A stretch of 64,000 nt of DNA from the NCBI GenBank assembly GCA_032622095.1, contig CP136063.1, forward strand, positions 273,723,426-273,787,425, written 5' to 3'. Shown one piece after another: positions 10,101-24,367 of this stretch. This stretch comes from Siphonodentalium dalli. Taxonomy: Eukaryota > Mollusca > Scaphopoda > Gadilida > Siphonodentaliidae. Position 1 is the first letter of the stretch, and each line of letters starts with the position of its first letter. A program made the position numbers and the translations under genes. Below the pieces are notes generated by a model. The model saw nothing but the letters and a program-made list of their open reading frames with translations, made no database searches and was not told the DNA's origin.

Positions 10101-11465
10101 AACAATGAACGCTCTGTATTTGTAACATACCAGGAATAGATAAACAATTAACGCTCTTTATTTGTAACATACCAGGAATAAGACTAACAATGAACGCTCA
10201 TTATTGGTATGTGAATTATCTTTATTTGTAACATACCATGAATAAGACTAACAATGGACGTACTTTGTTGGTTACATACCAGGAATAAGACAGGCAATGA
10301 ACGCTCTTTATTTGTAACATACCATGAATAAGACTAGCAATGGACGTTCTTTGTTGGTTACATACCAGGAATAAGACTAACAATGAACGCTCTTTATTTG
10401 TAACATACCAGGAGTAAGACTAACAATGAACGCTCTTTATTGGTAACATACCAGGAGTAAGAATAACAATGGACGTTCTTTGTTGGTTACATACCAGGGA
10501 TAAGACTAGCAATGAACGCTCTTTATTTGTAACATATCAGGAGTAAGACTAACAATGAACGCTCTTTATTTGTAACTTACCAAGAGTAAGACTAACAATG
10601 GACGTTATTTGTTGGTTACATACCAGGGATAAGACTAGCAATGAACGCTCTTTATTTGTAACATACAATGAATAAGACTAACAATTGACGTTCTTTGTTG
10701 GTTACATACCAGAAATAAGACTAGCAATGAAAGCTCTTTATTTTTAACATACCATGAATAAGACTAACAATGGACGTTCTTTGTTGGTTACATACCAGGA
10801 TTAAGTCTAGCAATGAACGCTCTTTATTTGTAACATACCATGAGTAAGACTAACTATGAACGCGCTTTATTTGTAACATACCAGGAATATACCAACAATG
10901 GACGTTCTTTGTTGGTTACATACCAGGAATAGACTAACAATGAGCGTTCTTTATTTGTAACATACCATGACTAATACTAACAATGAACGGTCTTATTTTT
11001 AACATACAATGAGTAAGACTAACATTGAACGCTCGGTATTTGTAACATACCAGGCATAAGACTAACAATGAACGATCTTTATTTGTAACATACCATGAAT
11101 ATACTAACAATGAACGCTTTTTATGTGTATCATACCAGGAATAAGACTAACAATGAACGCTCTTTATTTGTAACATACCATGAACAAGAATAACAATGGA
11201 CGGTCTTTATTTGTAACATACCACGAATAGACTAACAATGAACGCTCTTCAATTGTAACATACCAGGAATAGACTAACAATGAACGCTCTTTATTTGTAA
11301 CATACCAGGAATAGACTAACAATGAACGCTCTTTATTTGTAACATATCAGGAGTAAGACTAACAATGAACGCTCTTTATTTGTAACTTACCAAGAGTAAG
11401 ACTAACAATGGACGTTATTTGTTGGTTACATACCAGGGATAAGACTAGCAATGAACGCTCTTTAT
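7147..11465 (+). repeat. 4,319-bp tandem duplication, copy 1
   Basis: All markers here reappear 4,319 bp downstream: the ORF boundaries 7315, 9231 and 9947 become 11634, 13550 and 14266, and GTAAGAATAAC near 10456 becomes 14775. The copies meet at about 11466, where GCTCTTTATT continues as GGTAAC, the sequence found at 7147. After the second copy ends near 15784, the alternative continuation TTTGTAACATACAATG is seen, as expected for a simple tandem duplication. A private difference is C at 11583 where copy 1 has G at 7264. Confidence 0.8.
7417..11340 (+). repeat. 4.7-kb higher-order repeat, copy 2 (incomplete)
   Basis: This segment matches 2701-6618 at a shift of 4,716 to 4,722 bp. It stops near 11340, where the sequence jumps from a TTTGTAACATA monomer to the ATCAGGAGTAAG monomer otherwise seen at 10531. 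That creates a local repeat about 810 bp downstream of its source (10531 and 11341). Most of this segment also forms the first copy of the 4,319-bp duplication. Confidence 0.7.
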
Positions 11466-14400
11466 TGGTAACATACCAGGAGTAAGACTAACAATGGACG
11501 TTCTTTGTTGGTTACATACCAGGGATAAGATTAGCAATGAACGCTCTTTATTTGTAACATACCATGAATAAGACTAACAATGCACGTTCTTTGTTGGTTA
11601 CATACCAGGAATAACACTAGCAATGAACGCTCTTTATTTGTAACATATCAGGTGTAAGACTAACAATGAACGCTCTTTATTTGTAACATACCAGGAATAG
11701 ACTAACAATGAACGCTCTTTATTTGTAACATACCAGGAATAGACTAACAATGAACGCTCTTTATTTGTAACATACCAGGGATAGACTAACAATTTACGCT
11801 TTTTATTTGTAATATACCATGAATAGACTAACAATGAACGTTCTTTATTTGTAACAAACCAGGAATAGACTAACTATGAGCGTTCTTTATTTGTAACATA
11901 CCAGGAGTAAGACTAGCAATGAACACTCTTTATTTGTAACATACCAGGAGTAAGACTAACAATGAGCGTTCTTTATATGTAACATACCAGTAATATACTA
12001 TCTATCAACGCTCTTTATATGTAACATACCAGGAGTAAGGCTAACAATGAGCGTTCTTTATTTTTAACATACCAGGAATAAGATTAACAATGAGCGATCT
12101 TTATTTGTAACATACCATGAATTTTCTAACAAGGAACGCTCTTTATTGGTAATATACAATGAGTAGAGTAACAATGAACGCTCTTTATGTGTAATAAATC
12201 AGGAATAAGACTAACAATGCACGATCATTATTTGTAACATACCATGAATATACTAACAAGGAACGCTCTTTATTTGTAACATACCAGGAATAGACTAACA
12301 ATGAGCGTTCTGTATTGGTAACATACCAGGAGTAAGACTAACAATGAACGCTCTTTATTTAAAACATATCAGGAATAGACTAACAATGAGCGTTCTTTAT
12401 TTGTAACATACAAGGAGTAAGACTAACAATGAACGCTCTTTATTTGTAACAGACCAGGAATAGACTATATAACAATGAGCGTTATTTATTTGTAACAAAC
12501 CAGGAATAGACTAACAATGAACGCTCTTTATTTTTAACATACAATGTGTAAGGCTAACAATGAACGCTCTTTATTTGTAACATACCAGGAATAAGACTAA
12601 CAATGAACGATCTTTATTTGTAACATGCCATGAATATACTAACAATGAACGCTCTTTATTTGTAACATACAATGATCAAGACTAACAATGAACGGTCTTT
12701 ATTGGTAACAAACAATACATAGACTAACAATGAACGCTCTTTATGTGTAACATACCAGGAATAAGACTACCAATGGACGTTCTTTGTTGGTTACATCCCA
12801 GGAATAGACTAACAATAAACGCTCTTTGTTTGTAACATACCAGGAATAGACTAACAATGAACGCTCTTTATTTGTAACATACCAGGAATAAGACTAACAA
12901 TGAATGATCTTTATTGGTAACATACCAGGAATAGACTAACAATGAACGCTCATTATTGGTTATTTACCATGAGGTGACTAACAGAGAACGCTCTTTATTT
13001 GTAACATACCATGAATAAGACTAACAATGGACGTTCTTTGTTGGTTACATACCAGGAATAGACTAACAATGAACGCTCTTTATTTGTAACATACCCGGAA
13101 TAAGACTAACAATGAGCGTTCTTTATTTGTAACATACCAGGAATAGACTAACAATGAACGCTCTTTATTTGTAACATACCAGGAATAGACTAACAATGGG
13201 CATTCTATATTGGTAACATACTAGGAGTAAGACTAACAATGAACGCTCTTTATTTATAACATACCAGGAATATACTAACAATGAGCGTTCTTCATTTGTA
13301 ACATACCAGGAGTAAGACTAACAATGAACGCTCTGTATTTGTAACATACCAGGAATAGACTATATAGCAATGAGCGTTCTTTATTTGTAACATACTAGGA
13401 ATAGACTAACAATGAACGCTCTTTATTTGTAACATACCAGGAATAGACTAACAATGAACGTTCTTTATTTGTAACATACCTGGAATAAGACTAACAATGG
13501 ACGTTCTTTATTTGTAACATACCAGGAATAGACTAACAATGAGCGTTCTTTATTTGTAACATACCAGGAATAAGACTAGCAATGAACGTTCTGTATTTGT
13601 AACATACCAGGAATAGACTAGCAATGAACGCTCTTTATTTGTAACATACCAGGAATAGACTAACAATGGACGTTCTTTATTTGTAACATACCAGGAATAG
13701 ACTAACAATGGACGTTCTTTATGTGTAACATACCAGGAATAGACTAACAATGAGCGTTCTTTATTTGTAACATACCAGGAATAAGACCAACAATGGACGT
13801 TCTTTATTTGTAACATATCAGGAATAGACTATCAATGGACACTCTTTATTTGTAACGTACCAGGAATATACTAGCAATGAACGCTCTTTGTTTGTAACAT
13901 ACCATGAATAGACTAGCAATGAACGCTTTTTATTTGTTACATACAAGTAATAGACTAAAAATGAGCGTTCGTTATTTGTAACATACCATGAATAGACTAA
14001 CAATGAACGCTCTTTATTTGTAACATACCAGGAATAGACTAGCAATGAACGCTCTTTATGTGTAACATACCAGGAATATACTAACAATGATCGTTCTTTA
14101 TTTGTAACATACCATGAATATACTAGCAATGAGCGTTCTTTATTTGTAACATACCAGGAATAGACTAACAATGAACGCTCTTTATTTGTAACATACCAGG
14201 AATAGACTAACAATGAGCGTTCTTTATTTGTAACATATCAGGAATAGACTAACAATGAACGATCTTTATTTGTAACATACCAGGAATAGACTAACAATGA
14301 GCAGTCTGTGTTGGTTACATACCACGAATAAGACTAGCAATGAAAGCACTTTATTTGTAACATACCAGGAATAGATTAGCAATGAACGCTCTTTATTTGT

Positions 14401-15784
14401 AACATACCAGGTATTGACTAACAATGAACGCTCTGTATTTGTAACATACCAGGAATAGATAAACAATTAACGCTCTTTATTTGTAACATACCAGGAATAA
14501 GACTAACAATGAACGCTCATTATTGGTATGTGAATTATCTTTATTTGTAACATACCATGAATAAGACTAACAATGGACGTACTTTGTTGGTTACATACCA
14601 GGAATAAGACAGGCAATGAACGCTCTTTATTTGTAACATACCATGAATAAGACTAGCAATGGACGTTCTTTGTTGGTTACATACCAGGAATAAGACTAAC
14701 AATGAACGCTCTTTATTTGTAACATACCAGGAGTAAGACTAACAATGAACGCTCTTTATTGGTAACATACCAGGAGTAAGAATAACAATGGACGTTCTTT
14801 GTTGGTTACATACCAGGGATAAGACTAGCAATGAACGCTCTTTATTTGTAACATATCAGGAGTAAGACTAACAATGAACGCTCTTTATTTGTAACTTACC
14901 AAGAGTAAGACTAACAATGGACGTTATTTGTTGGTTACATACCAGGGATAAGACTAGCAATGAACGCTCTTTATTTGTAACATACAATGAATAAGACTAA
15001 CAATTGACGTTCTTTGTTGGTTACATACCAGAAATAAGACTAGCAATGAAAGCTCTTTATTTTTAACATACCATGAATAAGACTAACAATGGACGTTCTT
15101 TGTTGGTTACATACCAGGATTAAGTCTAGCAATGAACGCTCTTTATTTGTAACATACCATGAGTAAGACTAACTATGAACGCGCTTTATTTGTAACATAC
15201 CAGGAATATACCAACAATGGACGTTCTTTGTTGGTTACATACCAGGAATAGACTAACAATGAGCGTTCTTTATTTGTAACATACCATGACTAATACTAAC
15301 AATGAACGGTCTTATTTTTAACATACAATGAGTAAGACTAACATTGAACGCTCGGTATTTGTAACATACCAGGCATAAGACTAACAATGAACGATCTTTA
15401 TTTGTAACATACCATGAATATACTAACAATGAACGCTTTTTATGTGTATCATACCAGGAATAAGACTAACAATGAACGCTCTTTATTTGTAACATACCAT
15501 GAACAAGAATAACAATGGACGGTCTTTATTTGTAACATACCACGAATAGACTAACAATGAACGCTCTTCAATTGTAACATACCAGGAATAGACTAACAAT
15601 GAACGCTCTTTATTTGTAACATACCAGGAATAGACTAACAATGAACGCTCTTTATTTGTAACATATCAGGAGTAAGACTAACAATGAACGCTCTTTATTT
15701 GTAACTTACCAAGAGTAAGACTAACAATGGACGTTATTTGTTGGTTACATACCAGGGATAAGACTAGCAATGAACGCTCTTTAT
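11466..15784 (+). repeat. 4,319-bp tandem duplication, copy 2
   Basis: Second copy of 7147-11465. It carries T at 14238 where copy 1 has C at 9919. That turns Trp to a stop in the open minus frame and shortens the 159-codon frame to 131 codons (13818-14213). The same T is present at 31512 and 37300, so it arose before the 17,274-bp duplication and was copied with it. Confidence 0.8.
13818..14213 (-). other. Shortened relative of the 159-codon frame (131 codons)
   Basis: Identical in layout to 9499-9978, except that C to T at 14238 converts Trp to a stop upstream, so the frame can only open downstream of it. The same change is at 31512 and 37300, giving frames 31092-31487 and 36880-37275. The lesion spread by duplication without visible counter-selection, which argues against present-day coding. 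The confidence is for being a gene. Confidence 0.04.
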
Positions 15785-16490
15785 TTGTAACATACAATGA
15801 ATAAGACTAACAATTGACGTTCTTTGTTGGTTACATACCAGAAATAAGACTAGCAATGAAAGCTCTTTATTTTTAACATACCATGAATAAGACTAACAAT
15901 GGACGTTCTTTGTTGGTTACATACCATGACTAAGACTGACAATGAACGGTATTTATTGGTAACATACAATGAGTAGACTTACAATGAACGCTCTTTATGT
16001 GTAACATACCAGGAATAAGACTAACAATGAACGATCTTTATTTGTAACATACCATGAATATACTAACAAGGAACGCTCTTTATTTCTAACATACCATGAC
16101 TAATACTAACAATAAACGGTCTTATTTTTAACATACAATGAGTAAGACTAACATTGAACGCTCTGTATTTGTAACATACCAGGCATAAGACTAACAATGA
16201 ACGATCTTTATTTGTAACATACCATGAATATACTAACAATGAACGCTTTTTATGTGTATCATACCAGGAATAAGACTAACAATGAACGCTCTTTATTTGT
16301 AACATACCATGAACAAGAATAACAATGGACGGTCTTTATTTGTAACATACCACGAATAGACTAACAATGAACGCTCTTCAATTGTAACATACCAGGAATA
16401 GACTAACAATGAACGCTCTTTATTTGTAACATACCAGGAATAGACTAACTATAAACGCTCTTTATTTGTAACATACCCGGGATAGACCAA
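15785..16490 (+). repeat. Linking segment with the GACTGACAATG marker
   Basis: A short beta stretch to about 15922 is followed by a gamma-type stretch beginning CATGACTAAGACTGAC and containing GAACAAGAATAAC and ACCCGGGATAGACC. The join at about 15917-15922 brings together sequences that are not neighbours elsewhere, except in the later copies near 33199 and 38987 and as the left edge of the segment at 58. I see no gene or unique DNA here. Confidence 0.65.
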
Positions 16491-19400
16491 CAATGAACGC
16501 TCTTTATTTGTAACATACCAGGAATAGACTAACAATGAGCGTTCTTTATTTGTAACATACCAGGAATAGACTAACAATGAACGATCTTTATTTGTAACAT
16601 ACCAGGAATAGACTAACAATGAGCAGTCTATGTTGGTTACATACCACGAATAAGACTAGCAATGAACGCACTTTATTTGTAACATACCAGGAATAAATTA
16701 GCAATGAACGCTCTTTATTTGTAACATACCAGGTATTGACTAACAATGAACGCTCTGTATTTGTAACATACCAGGAATAGATAAACAATTAACGCTCTTT
16801 ATTTGTAACATACCAGGAATAAGACTAACAATGAACGCTCATTATTGGTATGTGAATTATCTTTATTTGTAACATACCATGAATAAGACTAACAATGGAC
16901 GTACTTTGTTGGTTACATACCAGGAATAAGACAGGCAATGAACGCTCTTTATTTGTAACATACCATGAATAAGACTAGCAATGGACGTTCTTTGTTGGTT
17001 ACATACCAGGAATAAGACTAACAATGAACGCTCTTTATTTGTAACATACCAGGAGTAAGACTAACAATGAACGCTCTTTATTGGTAACATACCAGGAGTA
17101 AGACTAACAATGGACGTTCTTTGTTGGTTACATACCAGGGATAAGACTAGCAATGAACGCTCTTTATTTGTAACATACCATGAATAAGACTAACAATGGA
17201 CGTTCTTTGTTGGTTACATACCAGGAATAAGACTAGCAATGAACGCTCTTTATTTGTAACATATCAGGAGTAAGACTAACAATGAACGCTCTTTATTTGT
17301 AACTTACCAAGAGTAAGACTAACAATGGACGTTATTTGTTGGTTACATACCAGGGATAAGACTAGCAATGAAAGCTCTTTATTTTTAACATACCATGAAT
17401 AAGACTAACAATGGACGTTCTTTGTTGGTTACATACCAGGATTAAGTCTAGCAATGAACGCTCTTTATTTGTAACATACCATGAGTAAGACTAACTATGA
17501 ACGCGCTTTATTTGTAACATACCAGGAATATACCAACAATGGACGTTCTTTGTTGGTTACATACCAGGAATAGACTAACAATGAGCGTTCTTTATTTCTA
17601 ACATACCATGACTAATACTAACAATGAACGGTCTTATTTTTAACATACAATGAGTAAGACTAACATTGAACGCTCGGTATTTGTAACATACCAGGCATAA
17701 GACTAACAATGAACGATCTTTATTTGTAACATACCATGAATATACTAACAATGAACGCTTTTTATGTGTATCATACCAGGAATAAGACTAACAATGAACG
17801 CTCTTTATTTGTAACATACCATGAACAAGAATAACAATGGACGGTCTTTATTTGTAACATACCACGAATAGACTAACAATGAACGCTCTTCAATTGTAAC
17901 ATACCAGGAATAGACTAACAATGAACGCTCTTTATTTGTAACATACCAGGAATAGACTAACAATGAACGCTCTTTATTTGTAACATACCAGGGATAGACC
18001 AACAATTAACGCTCTTTATTTGTAACATACCAGGAATAGACTAACAATGAGCATTCTGTGTTGGTTACATACCACGAATAAGACGAGCAATGAACGCACT
18101 TTATTTGTAACATACCAGGAATAGATTAGCAATGCACGCTCTTTATTTGTAACATACCAGGAATAGACTAACAATGAACGCTCTGTATTTGTAACATACC
18201 AGTAATAGATAAACAATTAACGCTCTTTATTTGTAACATACCAGGAATAAGACTAACAATGAACGCTCATTATTGGTATGTGAATGATCTTTATTTGTAA
18301 CATACCATGAATAAGACTAACAATGGACGTACTTTGTTGGTTACATACCAGGAATAAGACAGGCAATGAACGCTCTTTATTTGTAACATACCATGAATAA
18401 GACTAGCAATGGACGTTCTTTGTTGGTTAAATACCAGGAATAAGACTAGCAATGAACGCTCTTTATTTGTAACATACCAGGAGTAAGACTAACAATGAAA
18501 GTTCTTTATTTTTAACATACAATGAGTAAGACTAACAATGAACGCTCTATATTTGTAACATACCAGGCATAAGACTAACAATGAACGATCTTTATTTGTA
18601 ACATACCATGAATATATTAACAATGAACGCTTTTTATGTGTATCATACCAGGAATAAGACTAACAATGAACGCTCTTTATTTGTAACATACCATGAATAA
18701 GAATAACAATGGACGGTCTTTATTTGTAACATACCACGAATAGACTAACAATGAACGCTCTTTAATTGTAACATACCAGGAATAGACTAACAATGAACGC
18801 TCTTTATTTGTAACATACCAGGAATAGACTAACAATGAACGCTCTTTATTTGTAACATACCAGGGATAGACTAACAATTTACGCTCTTTATTTGTAATAT
18901 ACCATGAATAGACTAACAATGAACGTTCTTTATTTGTAACAAACCAGGAATAGACTAACTATGAGCGTTCTTTATTTGTAACATACCAGGAGTAAGACTA
19001 GCAATGAACACTCTTTATTTGTAACATACCAGGAGTAAGACTAACAATGAGCGTTCTTTATATGTAACATACCAGTAATATACTATCTATCAACGCTCTT
19101 TATATGTAACATACCAGGAGTAAGGCTAACAATGAGCGTTCTTTATTTTTAACATACCAGGAATAAGATTAACAATGAGCGATCTTTATTTGTAACATAC
19201 CATGAATTTTCTAACAAGGAACGCTCTTTATTGGTAATATACAATGAGTAGAGTAACAATGAACGCTCTTTATGTGTAATAAATCAGGAATAAGACTAAC
19301 AATGCACGATCATTATTTGTAACATACCATGACTATACTAACAAGGAACGCTCTTTATTTGTAACATACCAGGAATAGACTAACAATGAGCGTTCTGTAT

Positions 19401-22400
19401 TGGTAACATACCAGGAGTAAGACTAACAATGAACGCTCTTTATTTAAAACATATCAGGAATAGACTAACAATGAGCGTTCTTTATTTGTAACATACAAGG
19501 AGTAAGACTAACAATGAACGCTCTTTATTTGTAACAGACCAGGAATAGACTATATAACAATGAGCGTTATTTATTTGTAACAAACCAGGAATAGACTAAC
19601 AATGAACGCTCTTTATTTTTAACATACAATGTGTAAGGCTAACAATGAACGCTCTTTATTTGTAACATACCAGGAATAAGACTAACAATGAACGATCTTT
19701 ATTTGTAACATGCCATGAATATACTAACAATGAACGCTCTTTATTTGTAACATACAATGATCAAGACTAACAATGAACGGTCTTTATTGGTAACAAACAC
19801 TACATAGACTAACAATGAACGCTCTTTATGTGTAACATACCAGGAATAAGACTACCAATGGACGTTCTTTGTTGGTTACATCCCAGGAATAGACTAACAA
19901 TAAACGCTCTTTGTTTGTAACATACCAGGAATAGACTAACAATGAACGCTCTTTATTTGTAACATACCAGGAATAAGACTAACAATGAATGATCTTTATT
20001 GGTAACATACCAGGAATAGACTAACAATGAACGCTCATTATTGGTTATTTACCATGAGGTGACTAACAGAGAACGCTCTTTATTTGTAACATACCATGAA
20101 TAAGACTAACAATGGACGTTCTTTGTTGGTTACATACCAGGAATAGACTAACAATGAACGCTCTTTATTTGTAACATACCCGGAATAAGACTAACAATGA
20201 GCGTTCTTTATTTGTAACATACCAGGAATAGACTAACAATGAACGCTCTTTATTTGTAACATACCAGGAATAGACTAACAATGGGCATTCTATATTGGTA
20301 ACATACTAGGAGTAAGACTAACAATGAACGCTCTTTATTTATAACATACCAGGAATATACTAACAATGAGCGTTCTTCATTTGTAACATACCAGGAGTAA
20401 GACTAACAATGAACGCTCTTTATTTTTAACATACCAGGAATAGACTATATAGCAATGAGCGTTCTTTATTTGTAACATACTAGGAATAGACTAACAATGA
20501 ACGCTCTTTATTTGTAACATACCAGGAATAGACTAACAATGAACGTTCTTTATTTGTAACATACCTGGAATAAGACTAACAATGGACGTTCTTTATTTGT
20601 AACATACCAGGAATAGACTAACAATGAGCGTTCTTTATTTGTAACATACCAGGAATAAGACTAGCAATGAACGTTCTGTATTTGTAACATACCAGGAATA
20701 GACTAGCAATAAACGCTCTTTATTTGTAACATACCAGGAATAGACTAACAATGGACGTTCTTTATTTGTAACATACCAGGAATAGACTAACAATGGACGT
20801 TCTTTATGTGTAACATACCAGGAATAGACTAACAATGAGCGTTCTTTATTTGTAACATACCAGGAATAAGACCAACAATGGACGTTCTTTATTTGTAACA
20901 TATCAGGAATAGACTATCAATGGACACTCTTTATTTGTAACGTACCAGGAATATACTAGCAATGAACGCTCTTTGTTTGTAACATACCATGAATAGACTA
21001 GCAATGAACGCTTTTTATTTGTTACATACAAGTAATAGACTAAAAATGAGCGTTCGTTATTTGTAACATACCATGAATAGACTAACAATGAACGCTCTTT
21101 ATTTGTAACATACCAGGAATAGACTAGCAATGAACGCTCTTTATGTGTAACATACCAGGAATATACTAACAATGATCGTTCTTTATTTGTAACATACCAT
21201 GAATATACTAGCAATGAGCGTTCTTTATTTGTAACATACCAGGAATAGACTAACAATGAACGCTCTTTATTTGTAACATACCAGGAATAGACTAACAATG
21301 AGCGTTCTTTATTTGTAACATACCAGGAATAGACTAACAATGAACGATCTTTATTTGTAACATACCAGGAATAGACTAACAATGAGCAGTCTGTGTTGGT
21401 TACATACCACGAATAAGACTAGCAATGAACGCACTTTATTTGTAACATACCAGGAATAGATTAGCAATGAACGCTCTTTATTTGTAACATACCAGGTATT
21501 GACTAACAATGAACGCTCTGTATTTGTAACATACCAGGAATAGATAAACAATTAACGCTCTTTATTTGTAACATACCAGGAATAAGACTAACAATGAACG
21601 CTCATTATTGGTATGTGAATTATCTTTATTTGTAACATACCATGAATAAGACTAACAATGGACGTACTTTGTTGGTTACATGCCAGGAATAAGACAGGCA
21701 ATGAACGCTCTTTATTTGTAACATACCATGAATAAGACTAGCAATGGACGTTCTTTGTTGGTTACATACCAGGAATAAGACTAACAATGAACGCTCTTTA
21801 TTTGTAACATACCAGGAGTAAGACTAACAATGAACGCTCTTTATTGGTAACATACCAGGAGTAAGACTAACAATGGACGTTCTTTGTTGGTTACATACCA
21901 GGGATAAGACTAGCAATGAACGCTCTTTATTTGTAACATACCATGAATAAGACTAGCAATGGACGTTCTTTGTTGGTTACATACCAGGAATAAGACTAAC
22001 AATGAGCGTTCTTTATTTGTAACATACAAGGAGTAAGACTAACAATGAACGCTCTTTATTTGTAACAGACCAGGAATAGACTATATAACAATGAGCGTTA
22101 TTTATTTGTAACAAACCAGGAATAGACTAACAATGAACGCTCTTTATTTTTAACATACAATGTGTAAGGCTAACAATGAACGCTCTTTATTTGTAACATA
22201 CCAGGAATAAGACTAACAATGAACGATCTTTATTTGTAACATGCCATGAATATACTAACAAGGAACGCTCTTTATTTGTAACATACAATGATCAAGACTA
22301 ACAATGAACGGTCTTTATTGGTAACAAACAATACATAGACTAACAATGAACGCTCTTTATGTGTAACATACCAGGAATAAGACTACCAATGGACGTTCTT

Positions 22401-23614
22401 TGTTGGTTACATACCAGGAATAGACTAACAATAAACGCTCTTTGTTTGTAACATATCAGGAATAGACTAACAATGAACGCTCTTTATTTGTAACATACCA
22501 GGAATAAGACTAACAATGAATGATCTTTATTGGTAACATACCAGGAATAGACTAACAATGAACGCTCATTATTGGTTATTTACCATGAGGTGACTGACAG
22601 AGAACGCTCTTTATTTGTAACATACCATGAATAAGACTAACAATGGACGTTCTTTGTTGGTTACATACCAGGAATAGACTAACAATGAACGCTCTTTATT
22701 TGTAACATACCCGGAATAAGACTAACAATGAGCGTTCTTTATTTGTAACATACCAGGAATAGACTAACAATGAACGCTCTTTATTTGTAACATACCAGGA
22801 ATAGACTAACAATGGGCATTCTATATTGGTAACATACCAGGAGTAAGACTAACAATGAACGCTCTTTATTTATAACATACCAGGAATAGACTAACAATGA
22901 GCGTTCTTCATTTGTAACATACCAGGAGTAAGACTAACAATGAACGCTCTTTATTTTTAACATACCAGGAATAGACTATATAGCAATGAGCGTTCTTTAT
23001 TTGTAACATACTAGGAATAGACTAACAATGAACGCTCTTTATTTGTAACATACCAGGAATAGACTAACAATGAACGTTCTTTATTTGTAACATACCTGGA
23101 ATAAGACTAACAATGGACGTTCTTTATTTGTAACATACCAGGAATAGACTAACAATGAGCGTTCTTTATTTGTAACATACCAGGAATAGACTAACAATGA
23201 GCGTTCTTTATTTGTAACATACCAGGAATAAGACCAACAATGGACGTTCTTTATTTGTAACATATCAGGAATAGACTATCAAAGGACACTCTTTATTTGT
23301 AACGTACCAGGAATATACTAGCAATGAACGCTCTTTGTTTGTAACATACCATGAATAGACTAGCAATGAACGCTTTTTATTTGTTACATACAAGTAATAG
23401 ACTAAAAATGAGCGTTCGTTATTTGTAACATACCATGAATAGACTAACAATGAACGCTCTTTATTTGTAACATACCAGGAATAGACTAGCAATGAACGCT
23501 CTTTATGTGTAACATACCAGGAATATACTAACAATGATCGTTCTTTATTTGTAACATACCATGAATATACTAGCAATGAGCGTTCTTTATTTGTAACATA
23601 CCAGGAATAGACTA
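16490..23614 (+). repeat. 7,125-bp higher-order repeat, copy 1
   Basis: Markers at 16588, 17805 and 18016 recur at 23713, 24930 and 25141 (shift 7,125). The second copy is now split. It runs to 25348, is interrupted by the later duplications, and resumes at 48411, where 18677 corresponds to 48864. The two copies differ more than the recent duplicates do: AATAAATTAG near 16694 against AATAGATTAG, CATGACTATAC near 19329 against CATGAATATAC, and CAAACACTACATAG near 19794 against CAAACAATACATAG. This repeat is therefore older. The left boundary is approximate. Confidence 0.7.
19475..22005 (+). repeat. 2,531-bp higher-order repeat, copy 1
   Basis: ACATACAAGG at 19491 recurs at 22022, and the following monomers match at a shift of 2,531 bp. 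The junction near 22006-22023 joins the end of a shortened beta block (GACTAACAATGAGCG) to the delta sequence TTATTTGTAACATACAAGG. The same 2,531-bp relation is seen between 54500 and 57031, and between the ORFs at 55507 and 58038. Confidence 0.7.
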
Positions 23615-24367
23615 ACAATGAACGCTCTTTATTTGTAACATACCAGGAATAGACTAACAATGAGCGTTCTTTATTTGTAACATACCAGGAATAGACTAAC
23701 AATGAACGATCTTTATTTGTAACATACCAGGAATAGACTAACAATGAGCAGTCTGTGTTGGTTACATACCACGAATAAGACTAGCAATGAACGCACTTTA
23801 TTTGTAACATACCAGGAATAGATTAGCAATGAACGCTCTTTATTTGTAACATACCAGGTATTGACTAACAATGAACGCTCTGTATTTGTAACATACCAGG
23901 AATAGATAAACAATTAACGCTCTTTATTTGTAACATACCAGGAATAAGACTAACAATGAACGCTCATTATTGGTATGTGAATTATCTTTATTTGTAACAT
24001 ACCATGAATAAGACTAACAATGGACGTACTTTGTTGGTTACATACCAGGAATAAGACAGGCAATGAACGCTCTTTATTTGTAACATACCATGAATAAGAC
24101 TAGCAATGGACGTTCTTTGTTGGTTACATACCAGGAATAAGACTAACAATGAACGCTCTTTATTTGTAACATACCAGGAGTAAGACTAACAATGAACGCT
24201 CTTTATTGGTAACATACCAGGAGTAAGACTAACAATGGACGTTCTTTGTTGGTTACATACCAGGGATAAGACTAGCAATGAACGCTCTTTATTTGTAACA
24301 TACCATGAATAAGACTAACAATGGACGTTCTTTGTTGGTTACATACCAGGAATAAGACTAGCAATGA
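22006..24367 (+). repeat. 2,531-bp higher-order repeat, copy 2, with a 169-bp deletion
   Basis: Second copy of 19475-22005. The shift drops from 2,531 to 2,362 bp near 23180, which is a loss of exactly 169 bp (one 43-bp and three 42-bp monomers). The minus-strand frame of 88 codons seen elsewhere is reduced here to 60 (23081-23263). The same shortened form exists at 46143-46325 in the large duplicate, while the related copies at 52125 and 58038 are intact. Confidence 0.75.
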
